Source of the DNA: Phoronis australis | Lineage: Eukaryota; Phoronida; Phoronidae | Reading direction: 5' to 3' | DNA length: 64,000 nucleotides | NCBI GenBank assembly: GCA_002633005.1 | Contig: NMRA01000102.1 | Location: 874,924-938,923 of the forward strand | In this document: piece after piece, positions 1 to 11,417 of the stretch | Position numbering within the stretch: the first letter of the stretch is position 1 | Layout: each line of letters opens with the position of its first letter | Program-made: the position numbers and the translations under genes | Notes under the pieces: model-generated | Seen by the model: the letters and a program-made list of their open reading frames with translations, nothing else | Told to the model about the DNA's origin: nothing | The model's database searches: none

Positions 1-2578
1 GTGAAGACTATTTACGGAGTATCAGGTCATAGACGAAATAACGGACCCCTGCATCATCCATTACGACGTATCTGTTCCAAAGCCAGATTAATTGCTCTCG
101 TGCTACACTGATGTTGACTATTTTCCAAAAATACTCATGTAAATGATCAGCCATACATGTACATACATGTGTGATTAAAACCCATTCAGCAGACCGCGTG
201 ATTTGTGCTCAAATGGGCGTAATTCAAAACAGTTTGTATAAGTAATCAATTACGAAGCAAATGGTCTAAGAATTCTACAAATTCGGGGAACATCAGTACC
301 TTTTTACAGGGGGTTGACTAACGCAAAACCATGCGTCATTTGTGATATTACATCTGTTAGAAGTTAATACATTGTTAGCATGTATTTTCCCTCTCTTTGT
401 CTCTCTACTCTACAGCAGCTCTAAAGGTTTCGCTTTATATTTAATGTATGACTATTTGTTTTCGTTGTGTCCTTGATTCACCTGAATTACGACTTTATTC
501 ATAAGATGCCAAAATCTAAGTTGATGGCTTTACAGAGGACAGGTTCTGTGACGTAGTTGCTCACTTGCCATAGAAAATAAAATCAAGCCTACGTTCTGTG
601 CACCCAAGACAATTGCCAAGCATCTGTGATAAGAAATATTCGCTTATCGAACGGAAATAGGGAATCGTGCTCAATATTCCATGAAATTTTGCGGAAGGAC
701 GTTAGTGAGCTCATGAGCGTAATCGAGAAGCATTCTTCTTTCACTCGCGTGATTTTCGTGACCTTTTTTCTGTGAGATTCATTCATCTTCGCAACACAAC
801 ACAAGGTAACGTGGTGTAAATCACGTTTCTAATCAGAAAATCTCGATCACGCAAGTGTCCAAAACACGCGAGTGCGTGAGAGCAAATGTTCGCGATTATG
901 CTCGAGACCATAGACATCGTTTTTAGATGACTAAACTTTAAACTTTGCTAGTATATATGTAGCTTACCAAAACTGCAGTCACCGACGTAAATCGGTGCGG
1001 TGAGAATATTGGATTAGGTAGATGATTTAATAAATTATTCGAAAGAATCATTGTTTCCGTCTCTTTGAGCCACGATTTCTCGCCACAGATGCATGGCTGA
1101 ATGTCACGGGCTCTCCTTTTGCTCCACGGAATGGATCCCGTACCTTAGTATGTCGAAAGATGACATCTTTTCTCCAAAACTGTCTAAAAGCAATTTGCCC
1201 GAATCATTAAATTGGCTCGCCAATTTAGCAGGGTCATCACGTTTACAAACTGTGTCCAATTTTACAAGGTAACTAGCAACACATTTTAGTGATTTAGTTT
1301 TATCAAATACATGTCAGTGGCATAAATCTTGAGATACATGTACACTAGTGTCTGTAGGAGCCATGGGCATTGAACACACGGGATAGTCGGATATGATACG
1401 TTTATTCTGAACAAGGTTGACGTTATGCTTACTGTCCGACAAGGCCGGTTTCACTGAAACAAATATGACGAATAATAAGTCTTTGGAGATACAGCGTTCA
1501 CGTTACAATACAATAAAGATATTCCACGTAATACAGCATGGGCTAATTAAACAGTCTTACAAAATACGAGAAACAGCCAGTGAACTCTACGGTAATATGC
1601 GGAAAAATAGTATAAACTTACAATGATATAGGCTCTAGGCTCCATAAAAACATCGTTAGCGTTGTACGCGTTACCAGTATAGCGGTTCATGTCAAGAAGG
1701 CCAGATAGTACCGGAAAGTCTGTTATATAAGAAGCTTAACCAATTGACACACGTAGTATGACGTAACCTTACGCACTGCAAAATAAAATAGTGCATCAAC
1801 AGTGTCTGTTTAAACCAGCGTGTGGTTCCGAGAAACCGCTCAAACTAAAGACTCTGCTATAGTATGTGGTCGAGTTGCCGAATCTCGACCGGTGAGGATG
1901 TCAACGTAGGATTCTTTTCTGGCCAAGATTAAAATGGGTCCTAGGTCTTGGCCTACAGCAAGGCTTAATGTAACACTTAACCACTTTTTGGAATAAACCT
2001 TTAAATGCTGTGACGTTCATTCCGTGAATAATGGTTAACAGGCTTTTGGTTTCCATTCACCTGTTGGTGACTTCAAACTTGTCAAGTTTCGCCCCAAGCG
2101 AACACCGTCCTCCCGATATCGTGGACTGTCTTCTCCAGCACATGGCTTAGGCGGCAACTTGGTTTCATCCCTTGGTGAAAGCCAGGCTTCCTTTTGTAGG
2201 ATTATAGTTTGTCGGTTAAGCTCCGGTGTTGAGCATCTTCGCAGTAAACCAGGTTCTGAAATGAGATCGACTAATAAGCAACGCTGCCATGCAGCCACGT
2301 GGTGCGTAAAGTGACAACGGCTGCACTTGATCGAGTTCGCCTGTTCCGTCGGGTCAAGGTTTTAAAGAAGTCGTTCTCAACAATCAACCAGACGCCTCAG
2401 TGAGTTGATCGGCGGTGCAGGCGAAGTCAATCAAATGACTAGAATCTCGCCTAAACTCGTACCAGAGCATTACAGTTGGCTTGGGGCTCATTAGAGATTA
2501 CATCGTTATAAGCGATTACACATTCCTGAACTCAGTAAGGTACAAACTCTAAGCCTAGCTGGATTTTTGCATGCCTCT
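1..2578. other. Intergenic stretch without a supported gene
   Basis: No reading frame here has convincing domain content or paired splice sites. The longest minus-strand frame (2035-2298, 87 codons) is basic and proline-rich and matches no family I recognise. Short ACATGTACATG-type strings occur at 150-175. No RNA gene was recognised. Confidence 0.4.
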
Positions 2579-2853
2579 TTAAAGGCGAAGGCAACCTTTT
2601 TCCATGTCATTTTGAGCTAAAATAATGTTGGTTGGTTATCCTAGACATATTTTCCACTTAATTACAGCTTTTCGTAATTTTATTAATTACTCGTCCGCTA
2701 CGCCGGAAGTGACGTTTTAGGAGGCAAGCATTTCGCGCCAATTTCTTTTCATATACATGTAGTCTGACTGTGAGAGCTGCCGAGTCGGTCATTGTTCTAC
2801 CTCGGTTGTGTTAAGTTCCGTCGTCGTTTGCTTTCATTTACTAGTCAGTCAAC

Positions 2854-3783
2854 ATGCCACACAGTTGCTGCGTACCAGGATGTACTAATTATCGGCTCAC
2901 GCGCGCTTTGGGAGTACCTTTGCATCGCTTTCCGATAGATGACAAACTTCGCCGTACTTGGCTCGTTCGAGTGAAGAACGCAGCGTTACCCGTACACGCA
3001 ACGTACAAAGCAGTGGAGAATTACCGTGTGTGTGGCAAGCACTTTCTGCCGTCCGATTTTGAAAGGGATTTGTACGCTGAACTGTTGAAGGTCCCTGCGA
3101 AACAACGTCTGAAGAAGGATGCCATTTCGTCTGTGTTGATTCCCGGCAGTTCCCCGTCGCCACCCCCGAGAAGTCCGTTTTTGAAGCGAGAAGCCTCGCG
3201 AGCTGTGGCCAGTACAGTGACTGGAGCCAGTGGAGGCACTTCATCTACTGTCACCCGTGCCTCCGAACGTACCCCAGAGCGTGCAATTCCTGGAACCAGT
3301 AGTGATTCACCCTGTGCTGTTTTCTCCAGCCCAGAGCCTCTAAGCAGCCCTGCAGCGATATTGAGTAGTGGGAGTGATTACAGGCCCAGTTCGACACCCA
3401 GTGAAGAGGACAGTTCGTCGTCCAGTGAACAGATCGGTGAGCCAAACTTTGATAAGTTTATTGTGGACTTGTCTAAAGTGTTGGAGCTATTTAGAAGGTG
3501 CCAGGTGTGTGGCGAGGGAGTCACACGACACAATGTAAGCAGTTTGGGTGCTCAGGTCACCATCCAGTGGGAGTGTGTCACGGGACACTCTGGCAAGTGG
3601 GACAGTTGTTCCTCTGTCCGTGGTATGCCGGAGGTCCACTTAACCATGTCCAGTGGTGTGCTCTTCACTGGAAACACGTTTCAGTCGGTGAAGACAATGA
3701 TGGACTTTGGAAAAGTCAAGTTTTTTTTCGAAAACAACATTCAACAACATTCAGAATTCCTATTTAATACCAGTTGTCAATGA
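2854..3783 (+). pseudogene. THAP-domain transposase, 5' part, frameshifted and truncated
   Basis: The product begins MPHSCCVPGCTNY and shows the THAP zinc-finger layout in its first about 65 residues: a Cys-x4-Cys pair, an HRFP motif, a conserved Trp (RRTWL) and a closing CGKHF carrying the last Cys and His. THAP domains are sequence-specific DNA binders and in transposases recognise the element ends. A Ser/Thr/Pro-rich linker follows (about 95-195), then a second Cys-containing region (CQVCGEG, WECVTGHSGKWDSC) typical of a cnidarian/fish transposon family. The frame goes wrong at an 8-T run (3721-3728); similarity continues in the next frame to 3949, where a DSPGRSAKY motif resembles the start of the transposase core. 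The remaining catalytic part is absent, so the copy cannot encode a full transposase. The ATG at 2854 is the first in frame and lies 271 bp inside the left end. Confidence 0.8.
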
Positions 3784-3949
3784 CGCATACATGTCACAAC
3801 ATCTCGAGTTGGTGGCGGAATTCATGGAGAAGGAGAACTTGTCTGACTCACCAGGGCGGTCCGCCAAGTATACCACATACACTCTAATGGAGGAAGAGAC
3901 CAAAAAGATAATTGATGTGGAACTCGGAACAGCACAAGCATTCAATTGA
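3707..3949 (+). pseudogene. Continuation of the THAP transposase in the +1-shifted frame
   Basis: This frame takes up the THAP protein after the T-run at 3721-3728. It contains DSPGRSAKYTTYTLMEEE, which I recognise as a conserved segment of the core of this transposon family, where DSPG usually follows a GDGRC-type motif; here the preceding residues have diverged or are missing. It stops at 3949, exactly where similarity on the opposite strand to a P2RX7_C-like protein begins, which marks the deletion junction. The frame link is inference from continuity of sequence style; a protein search with both pieces would test it. Confidence 0.6.
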
Positions 3950-4213
3950 GGTAGGCATAACAACGCACACAGTGCATTTGCACCAAGATGTGTCACCACG
4001 TCTGTCTTCAGTAGCCGCCTCGTTTCTCTCAACAGCTGCCTGTGCCTGTGTGTACTCTGCCTCGTTGTACTCGGGCTCAAACATGTACCCACCCACTGAA
4101 TGTCCGTGAAAAAATTCCTCGTCACCACTGCTGTGAACAAGGTCTCCGTCACTCACACTACTGTCACTGTGATACGGGTCACCGACTCCAGCCATTTTCA
4201 GCTTACAACACAC
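3884..4213 (-). pseudogene. P2X7 C-terminal-like (P2RX7_C) domain protein, 3' truncated
   Basis: The 109-codon frame has an acidic Ser-rich N terminus, then GYMFEPEYNEAEY at about residues 41-53, an Arg/Glu-rich helix, and a Cys cluster WCKCTVC...MPTSIECLCC at about 76-95. GYxFEPE followed by WCxCxxC and ECxCC is the signature of the P2X7 receptor C-terminal (ballast) domain family, which also exists as free-standing proteins in invertebrates. The rest of the domain, past the second Cys cluster, is missing and replaced by a few unrelated residues, as expected if an internal deletion fused it to the transposase remnant on the other strand. It starts about 300 bp from the right end of the element, mirroring the THAP gene at the left end, so I infer it belongs to the transposon rather than to the host. 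Confidence 0.65.
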
Positions 4214-5086
4214 TAAACAATCCCTAAATCCAACGCAGTTGAGTTCTCTACTAACCTATCTTGCCGCAGAATACTCGCCGATGGAAAGTGGTGGCGACAA
4301 TTGTTGAAAAACAGCACAAAACAAAAGATTCGCACGGTAAAGTCAACGCAAAACCAAGTGGCGGGAAACGCTTGCCTCATAAAACGTCACTTCCGGAGTA
4401 GCGGACGAGTAATTTATAAAATTACGAAAAGCTGTAATTAAGTCGAAAATATGTCTAGCATAACCAACCAACCTTATGTTAGTTCAAAATGACATGGAAA
4501 AAGGTTGCCTTCGCCTTAAACGGTGTCAATGTAAATCTGCCTGTGACTCAGCACAGCAGTGACTTAGGCAGATGACTATTTACATGTCGTTTAAGCTGGA
4601 ACTTGATTATCCATAGATTTAAGAAAACACTTGAGTAAAATCCTGACATTATGAGTTCGGACTTGAAATGCTGGTGTCATCAAGTGCAAACCAAAGTGTG
4701 CCAGTTATTGAGGTAAACTATAATGTACTCTAGCACAGACTACATGTAATAGCCACCCATCTTACTTTCTTATGAGAATAGAACGGGGAAGGTAAAAAAT
4801 ATTTTCTAATCCGTTTTCAAGTATAAATATTATACATTCGGCTCGTTGTAACGGATGCATCTCGCCTGGCGTGAAATTGAAATCCGGCCAAATCGATTAA
4901 TTTTTAACCTTTTTCTTTACTCACATGTGCAACTGTAATCCGAAACCCTGCACCAATATAATGAATATAAAAACTCACCTTTCCAGGTTATTTCAGGAAC
5001 TGGTCCCTTTAGGTTTTTGCCATGCAGGAATCGACTTGCCTGACGAATGAAAATGATAGACAGTTATCAAAATATTTTCAAGTTTG

Positions 5087-5153
5087 TTCCGCACGCCACC
5101 TGTTGGGTACGTCACGTGACCTAATAAGTGTGGACAACAGGTGGCGAGCGGAC
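5087..5153. repeat. Short inverted repeat with CACGTG palindrome in the loop
   Basis: CGCCACCTGTTG at 5094-5105 pairs perfectly with CAACAGGTGGCG at 5135-5146, and the pairing extends with mismatches to GTTCCGCA/GAGCGGAC on the outside. The loop contains GTCACGTGAC, itself a palindrome with an E-box core. It could be a small MITE remnant or a regulatory hairpin; nothing else defines it. Confidence 0.4.
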
Positions 5154-5263
5154 AACAAATAAAAAGGTTTGTTTAATGTTTGCACATCCACATAGTTTGA
5201 GTTTGTTAACACTCGTAACAGGAGGTTCTTGAAAAAAGCAAAATCAGGAAAGACCTTATATGA

Positions 5264-5298
<35 letters not shown>

Positions 5299-5347
5299 TA
5301 TGTATATTTATATTTATATTTATATTTATATTTATATATATATATAT
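5264..5347. repeat. AT-rich microsatellite
   Basis: TATATA runs flank an array of about five TTTATA hexamers. The open frames across it on both strands are simple-sequence artefacts. Confidence 0.9.
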
Positions 5348-6364
5348 GCTCAGAAGGTTACAGGCTTGTGCTGGGAAAATGGTCACAAAAGTGATTGGTC
5401 TGCTAGGTTTCGATAGGATTGAAATCCTAAATTACATGTATGGGATTGAACTTACTGTTCCCGTTCCAAGAGTGAATAATGTCCGCCATAAATGCAAGCT
5501 GGTATCTTATTTTCTACGTAACTTTGCACTTGGTCCATGCCAGCATATGGCGATCACTGCACTAAACTCATGTTAAGCGTAAACCAGTATGTTTACAACA
5601 AGTTGGGACACATTCAAACGTTGAGGCAATTTGTGGCTGACCCACTACCATTTCTGGCCTCTTTCCTCACAATGCATAGTAACGTACATGTACATGTACA
5701 TCTACATGTATACCTGTGCATACTGCCCTGTAATACCCGACTGGAGTATTGTGAAGAACGCTTGTTTTGCGAAAGGTTTTGTGATAATAAATCGAAACGT
5801 CGACTAAACAAATGCCGTTGCTTACCTATGCGCTGATTTTAACATTATAATTTGAGTTTGCTCATCTCACCGGAAATGTACTGAATCATGAACTGCGGAA
5901 ACAGAGAACATGAACTGCATGTACATGTACATAACTGTTTCTTGGCATTTTCAGACTAATCGCTTTGTTTGTCAGACGCATTTTTTCGAGATAACTGATT
6001 ACACATGGCTTTCATAACTCCCATTTTCGACTAAAATTCGACTAAAAGGAAACAAACGTGGTCTCTCAGGGCTCAATCGCGCGTGCAAAAATGATACTGA
6101 GTCATTTGCAGATCCGGAAAGTACGGTACGAAGAATCAGAGACCTATTTAATGAAAAGCGACTGGAGACTTACGACAGAACTTACGGTCCATCCAGTTAT
6201 TTCTATTTCTAAATAGTAATCAAATCTGACAAAAGCAAAAGTAAAAAGTCTCATTCAATGTTTTCATCCATTATTTCTAGCCCGTGATGCGGTCCAAAAT
6301 TACTTGGTTAAACATATATGCAGCAATTGTGACCAAATTTCTGTCTTACGTCGTAAGCTAGGTT

Positions 6365-6896
6365 TCATGAAACGGACAAAATCGAAAAACAAGGATGCAT
6401 ACATACATGTACGTGTACCAGTTCGCAATTAAATTCAAAAATCTGTATTTCTTTTATCTTTACTTCATTCCCCTCCGTCCCTTCTTTCTCCTCGTCTACG
6501 GGGCAAAAAATCTTAATTTGGTTGCAAACATCTGTCAGGGACACAGTCGCTCGCCTCTCACCATGCTTGTGTAAGTCAATCGTTGCTGGTACATATGCAT
6601 GTTTCCAGCCAGCTTTGATGTCCAGGGTCACGTCTAAGGACCTGTTAATCATTGATTTCGGCAGACGTACGAACGCCTGTCGTTGCCAGAAGGAGGCGCT
6701 TCTGCTTAAATCGTCGAGGTATTCATCGTCTAAAGGGCTCATGCAACGTAATGTTACTCTCCGCTTGTCGGAACTAAGCATTGCGTTAAATCGCTGGTAG
6801 TTTTTGGAAAAATAATCGCTCATGGCTCCAAGAACGCAGCTTGGTAATTTGGTCATGTCTTCCAAAGACATATGGTCTACCTCGCAGAGTAGATAC
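6365..6896 (-). CDS. Unrecognised gene, terminal exon (exon c)
   Basis: The minus-strand frame opens straight from a good acceptor (TTATTTTTAG at 6897-6906) with one base completing the codon left by the upstream exon ending at 7257, and runs 176 codons to TGA. The product starts YLLCEVDHMSLEDM and is a mixed charged/hydrophobic globular sequence, with a Lys/Glu-rich stretch near residue 135-150 and a likely poorly conserved tail (about the last 22 residues). No family was recognised. Reading continuity to the acceptor and exact phase match to the next exon are the reasons for calling it coding. It may be part of the gene that also holds the exons at 7257-7594 and 11232-11417. Confidence 0.5.
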
Positions 6897-7256
6897 CTAA
6901 AAATAAAGTTGGTTACTCATGGTGGAAATGTCGATTTCCAAGAAGTTAAGCTGAATTAAATTGAGATAATTTATGAACTCAAAAAAAGTTTCCTACACTC
7001 CAACGTCATTGTTTCTAAGTCCAATTCATTCAGCTGAACGTATGTCTTTAAAGAACAACGCTACTGTGAGAAATAACATGTCAATTTCTAGAATAATGAC
7101 GTAAAACATTCTGCATGTAAATTAGAGTGCATGTATGCCGTATAGCTCAACTATCCTAAGGATTTCAGAAATAGCATTCATGCTTGTCCTATAGCATATT
7201 CAGGTAGTGCTTCTTGGGAATAGGTTTTCCTCATATTTCTTGTGTAACGAACTTAC

Positions 7257-7594
7257 ACGCCGTATTTCTTGAGCTCCAGTTCAAAGCATGCCGCTTGATC
7301 ATTCCACGCAAGTTGTGAATGATACGTTACGTCCGACCAATTTCCACCGAAGAAGTTAGCAGTCTTAGAGAACATGATGCGATAGTCCTTCGCCGGATTC
7401 GAAGCTTGCAGAAACCACAGCCATAGTCGGGCTTTGATGTTTAGGTTAGCGTTGTCACTGGCGCTACATTCTGCACTTCTTGCCGGATTTACAGCAAGGA
7501 AGTACAATGGCCTCACACTAGGTATCAGCGGCGCGAAAGCCGCTGGGTTGGCATCAATGACCCATTTCATTACCTGCGCCGGGGGCCTCATTCT
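7257..7594 (-). CDS. Unrecognised gene, middle exon (exon b)
   Basis: Bounded by CTTCGCAG acceptor (7595 side) and GTAAGT donor (7251-7256). The 338-bp exon is open only in the frame starting RMRPPAQVMKWVID; it enters in phase 0 and leaves two bases, matching both neighbours. The translated exon is rich in Trp, Ala and Phe (WLWFLQASNPAKD, FFGGNWSDV) and ends LELKKYG. I see no catalytic motif, signal peptide or membrane segment, and do not recognise the family. Confidence 0.5.
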
Positions 7595-8239
7595 CTGCGA
7601 AGTGAAAGAAAATATCCAATAAATGTTCAACTCTCCCGTAAAGGGTATTCAAACGGTGTGTCACAATTATATTTAGTGATACCTTTAATTTGATTAGCAT
7701 TTGTAGTAATTTTTGGAAGTAATCCATTGCTTAAAACAGGGATAATATATACCACAACAAAATCGTAACCTATGTAACGCCAACTAATAGCTACTACTAC
7801 AACATCTTCCCTTTAAAACAAAAGCCTCGAAAAAGGCAAATGTCTCTTAGAATAAACCAATGACTTTTAAGAACAAATGTCTTTTATGAACTAAGCCTAA
7901 CACTGTTCTAACAATCTCGTTGTATATCTAACCATCCTCAGAGACTGAATGGTTGTAAACCAGAAGCTTTGGTGACTGAGTGGTCAACACCAATGTCATT
8001 GTTCATCTGTTTGAGATTAAAAGTATTGCAGATTCGGTTATCCTCAAAGCTGACCGATTATGACGAATAACCTTTCCATCTTCCTATGCAATATGATAAG
8101 ACCGAGGCGAGGGATCCTTCGCATTATAATGTCTTTCACGATCAATATCCTTCATACACGACCTCCTGTACGGGTGAATCTTTTACTTTATGGCAGTGAA
8201 CTTACTGTTGTACCGAACGTAACCGCTGAACCCACTCTT

Positions 8240-9800
8240 TCGACTGAACAGAACTATGATCGATTGAACTCGGCATCAATAACTCGGGATGAGTAGGCAG
8301 AGTTGTGCGTAGTCGGCGTCCCATAATCAGTTCGCTAGGTGACAAGCCGCTCTGTAGTGGGCTTGGTCTTTATGATAACAACTCTAAGTGCAAGTCTCCT
8401 TTCCCTTCCCCAAACATCTGCTTAACGGTCTGCACTGCATGCTCTGCTGCAACATTTGACTGAGGGCACCGAGGCCAACTAAAGACTTGAACAGTCACAC
8501 TTCCTCGCGCATATTGCGGACCGTTATCCGAATCGACAACGCTTGGAATAACATGTCTCGCAAAGAATGACTTCTTATGATAAATAATGCATAGACCATA
8601 TAATGACTCAAGGAGAATCATCTCGATAAACCTCGAGTGGTTGAAAATAATGAGGATACACCTTGAAAGAAAAGAATGTCCCTGCCCACTGTTTCCCATG
8701 ATCTTTTTGGATACATCGACGGCATCAACAGGTAGGTCGAGTTTCGAAGTTTCGCACATGTCGAAAAGCTTTTTAACATCGACTCAATGTGTCGAGACTT
8801 GACAAGCCATCAAACGGATTGACGAGTTCTATCACGGCATTTTGTAATGCCTATATACCCTTCAAGAAGAAAAGCGTGTTCATCTAGTCGCATTTTCTGT
8901 GGTATGACCTGGCGATTATACTGCATGGTGTGGTGACCACTAACACCCAGTAGGGGTTTAAAAAGGTACCTGTAGCCGAGAAATAACGAACCCAATCAGA
9001 ACGAACGCAATTAGTGACATTTGAGCAGACGGCATCCAGTTTAACACCGAGTTTTATGTATTTCAATGTGACACTAGACGCCTTCTTAGCACCAAGGTGT
9101 TTCAGGAAGTTCTCAGTTTCTGACGCAACAAGCTCATCAACCACTAAGGAGTCGAATCTGGAAACAGCGCCAGCTGCAACGTTATGGCTCCCTGGCATAT
9201 ACTCTACCGTATAGCCTAGCGGTGCCGCGTTAAACGTAGACGGAGGCTTATCAAGATCAACGTCATTCAATAACGTAATCAAAGGCAAGTACGAATGACA
9301 ATAGGCATGCCAACAAGAACGTTCCAATGGTTGCATATCGTTTTCCTGTGTCAGTAAATGATCTCGAAGCTGCCGAGACTGACATCAGTGAACCATCATC
9401 TTGCACCTGATAAAGAGTAGCTCCAATCCCATGGTTACTAGCATCGCTCTGCAAAATTGTTTTGCGATTAACATCATACACAGCAAGAACTTCTGCAGCT
9501 TCGCTTTGTGCAGGTCCCCAGACCCATTCAACGTTTCTCCGTAATACTTCATGTAGAGGTTGCGTAGTCTCGGAAATACGGATAGAGAACCCTCCGTACT
9601 GGATCACCGCCCCAAGACAACTTTGCAACTCCTCATGAGTGCATGGTAACGCATAGAACTTGGATGGATATTGGACGTATCAATATAAAGTGAGAGAAAT
9701 TTGACACTAACTGACGCAAATGTGCACTTTCTCACTTGGGCTTAACGGCATACCTGCTTTGCGAAGATGAGACAAGAATTCTCAGGTACAATGAGCACAG
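8240..9800 (-). pseudogene. Decayed Ty3/gypsy retrotransposon pol (RT end, RNase H, integrase)
   Basis: Read on the minus strand from high to low coordinates, the order RT, RNase H, integrase is that of Ty3/gypsy pol. Near 9640-9770 are broken traces of the end of the RT palm (LRKAGMPLSPSEKVH-type segment). At 9263-9628 is RNase H with the first catalytic Asp in LQSDASNHGIGATLYQ; at 8884-9336 its C-terminal part, with YMPGSHNVAAGAVSR where families normally have an Asp before ALSR, so an active-site residue is lost. At 8370-8759 is the integrase core with DSDNGPQY and a downstream SNVAAEHAVQTVK carrying the Glu. Traces of the integrase C-terminal region (GLSPSELIMGRRLRTTLP) reach about 8290. 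Several frameshifts and stops separate the parts, and no LTR pair was found, so it is a dead fragment inside an intron of the exon a-b-c gene. Confidence 0.8.
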
Positions 9801-9885
9801 GTAGATCCCTTAGTCACTTTTCTTGTCGACAAGAGTAGGTTGTTAATGGCCATAATACCTGACGTCACGTTGGTGAAGCTAAGTC

Positions 9886-10071
9886 TTAAAGTTGCCTGCC
9901 ACACTTGTCTACTACTGTCACCCACACCTCTACGTGACCTCTAATACCTTCCACGTTGCACATGTCCGGTACAGTCAAATCACTTTCCCAGCCTGGTTGC
10001 TCTGATACAGGTGGTACGATGTCGTCTCCATTACTTATATATGGGTAGTTGGTCACGTTGATCTTCTTCAA
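9886..10071 (-). other. Open frame upstream of gypsy pol, uncertain
   Basis: A 61-codon minus-strand frame lies directly 5' of the RT traces. It could be a piece of the same retroelement (5' pol or linker), but no protease or zinc-knuckle motif is visible. Weak call. Confidence 0.15.
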
Positions 10072-11231
10072 TCACAGACTTATCGGCCGTGATGATTAAA
10101 CGTCATTCTTGTCTTGCCATTTGCTTGTTAACGCCCACTTCTGCTCGATAAAATTGTTGTTATTGTCATGACGCCAATAATTGTTCTGACTGGATTTGTT
10201 CTAATTGCTAATTCCATGCCTGGTCTTCTGCCTTTCTTTTGCACAGACTTCACCAACAAGCTCATTGCTGTTCAAAACAACATCACAGATACTGAGTAAC
10301 CAGTGACGATTTCAACTTAAGTTTCTTGTCATGTTACCCACATTGACAACTGTATGTACATATTGAATCTGTCGCATTAATCTAGCAGCCAATTAACAAA
10401 AGCCTTAGGTGCTAACTCATAATGACTGGGAGTGCGAGTCATTAAACTCAACTTGGCTTTCGTATGAGCGAAACAATCTGATCATTGAAAATCCGTGAAG
10501 AATTGGGCCGCCGTTGCTGGAGAATCTAGTACAAGAGAGAATTCAATGCTAAGATAATAACCCGAAAGGTGCAGCCATTGCAGTAGGGAGTAGGCGTAAT
10601 GCTAACTTTGCTTGGCTTAAGATTGGACAGTCATTTAAATTCACTAACTAAAACCGTGAATGAGTCATTTTTAAACAAGGAGCCCGATCGATCGTCCAGG
10701 CGTATTTGCGTATTCAGGCATTAGCCTATTCCGTCCTTTCCAAGCTCCTTTGTTACAGCATCTGTCCTCGCCAATTCCTCACTTCGACGTATACCACATG
10801 CTATCATCAGCGGATTGTGGAATTATTGATAAATTATTGAGAAACGTGGGGATATTTTACGTCTACATGGGGTAGATACAGAAGTTCATGCGTACTTCAC
10901 TTGTTTATCTCGGTCACGCTCTGGGAAATGGAGGTTACGTGCACTCTTCATAATATTTATTAACCGTGACTTTGAGACCGCCAACTTTTGTCGACGTTTA
11001 TTTTGTGGATGAAAATAGACGGGTTTGTTGAAGCAAATTCAAAAGCTTGTGAAAACCCTTTAACTCGTGTCTAGGTTCCATTGCAATTAATTTGAAACTA
11101 ATATCGTATGATGAAAAACTAGGATTCAGCAACTCTGGAATCAAACAGCACCGAGATACTCTGTTGGATTTGCTATCCATAACTTTCCTAGAAGACATTT
11201 TATCTATGTAAAAACATGAATACTGACTTAC
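10072..11231. other. Intronic or intergenic, no gene seen
   Basis: Nothing with coding character or recognisable repeat structure was found. It would be part of the intron between exons a and b of the unrecognised minus-strand gene. Confidence 0.35.
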
Positions 11232-11417
11232 CTCAACGACAAGATCTGCCTTGTTCTGTCCTAAGTTATGAAGTTCGATACCTCTGCCTAGAATGACTTT
11301 CGGAGAGCCAGCTGCGAAGGCCACTACTACAGTCTTAACGTCCAAAACAGCATGTTGATGAGGGCCTGTTTTAACGAGACAGAACACCTTGTAACCGGGC
11401 CACACTTCTTCGTATAT
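11232..11417 (-). CDS. Unrecognised gene, upstream exon (exon a)
   Basis: A 186-bp exon, exactly 62 codons, between an acceptor (CTTGTGTAG) and a GTAAGT donor at 11226-11231. It starts IYEEVWPGYKVFCLVK and ends NKADLVVE; phase 0 in and phase 0 out agrees with the exon at 7257-7594. The central VVVAFAAGSPKVILGRG looks like a beta strand followed by a Gly loop, but no family was recognised. At least one further 5' exon must exist because the frame enters without a start codon. Confidence 0.45.

Larger units (their letters stand above)
2583..4515. mobile_element. Kolobok-like DNA transposon, internally deleted, with long TIRs
   Basis: Both ends carry the same sequence in opposite orientation: left begins AGGCGAAGGCAACC just inside a TTAA (2579-2582), right ends with its complement just before a TTAA (4516-4519). 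The inverted similarity continues about 150 bp inward and includes the shared blocks near 2668-2740 and 4366-4440 (for example GTCCGCTACGCCGGAAGTG against its complement with small changes). TTAA target duplications together with a THAP-domain transposase are the published hallmarks of the Kolobok superfamily; piggyBac also uses TTAA but has different termini and no THAP domain. The left end has one extra A relative to the right. Inside are a THAP transposase fragment (+) and a P2RX7_C-like fragment (-) that converge and abut near 3920-3950, suggesting an internal deletion that joined the two gene remnants. Confidence 0.75.
4520..6364. other. Intergenic, microsatellite-containing
   Basis: No supported gene. 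The frames at 5078-5386 and 5229-5576 are created by TA/TTTATA simple repeats. The frame at 5537-5836 lacks recognisable domains. Confidence 0.45.

Noticed and set aside
2583-4515. piggyBac identity for the TTAA-flanked elements
   Set aside because: Termini are AGGCGAA.. rather than the CCC/CCT type of piggyBac, and a THAP domain is present.
5078-5576. Tyr/Ile-rich coding frames
   Set aside because: They are translations of TA and TTTATA microsatellites.
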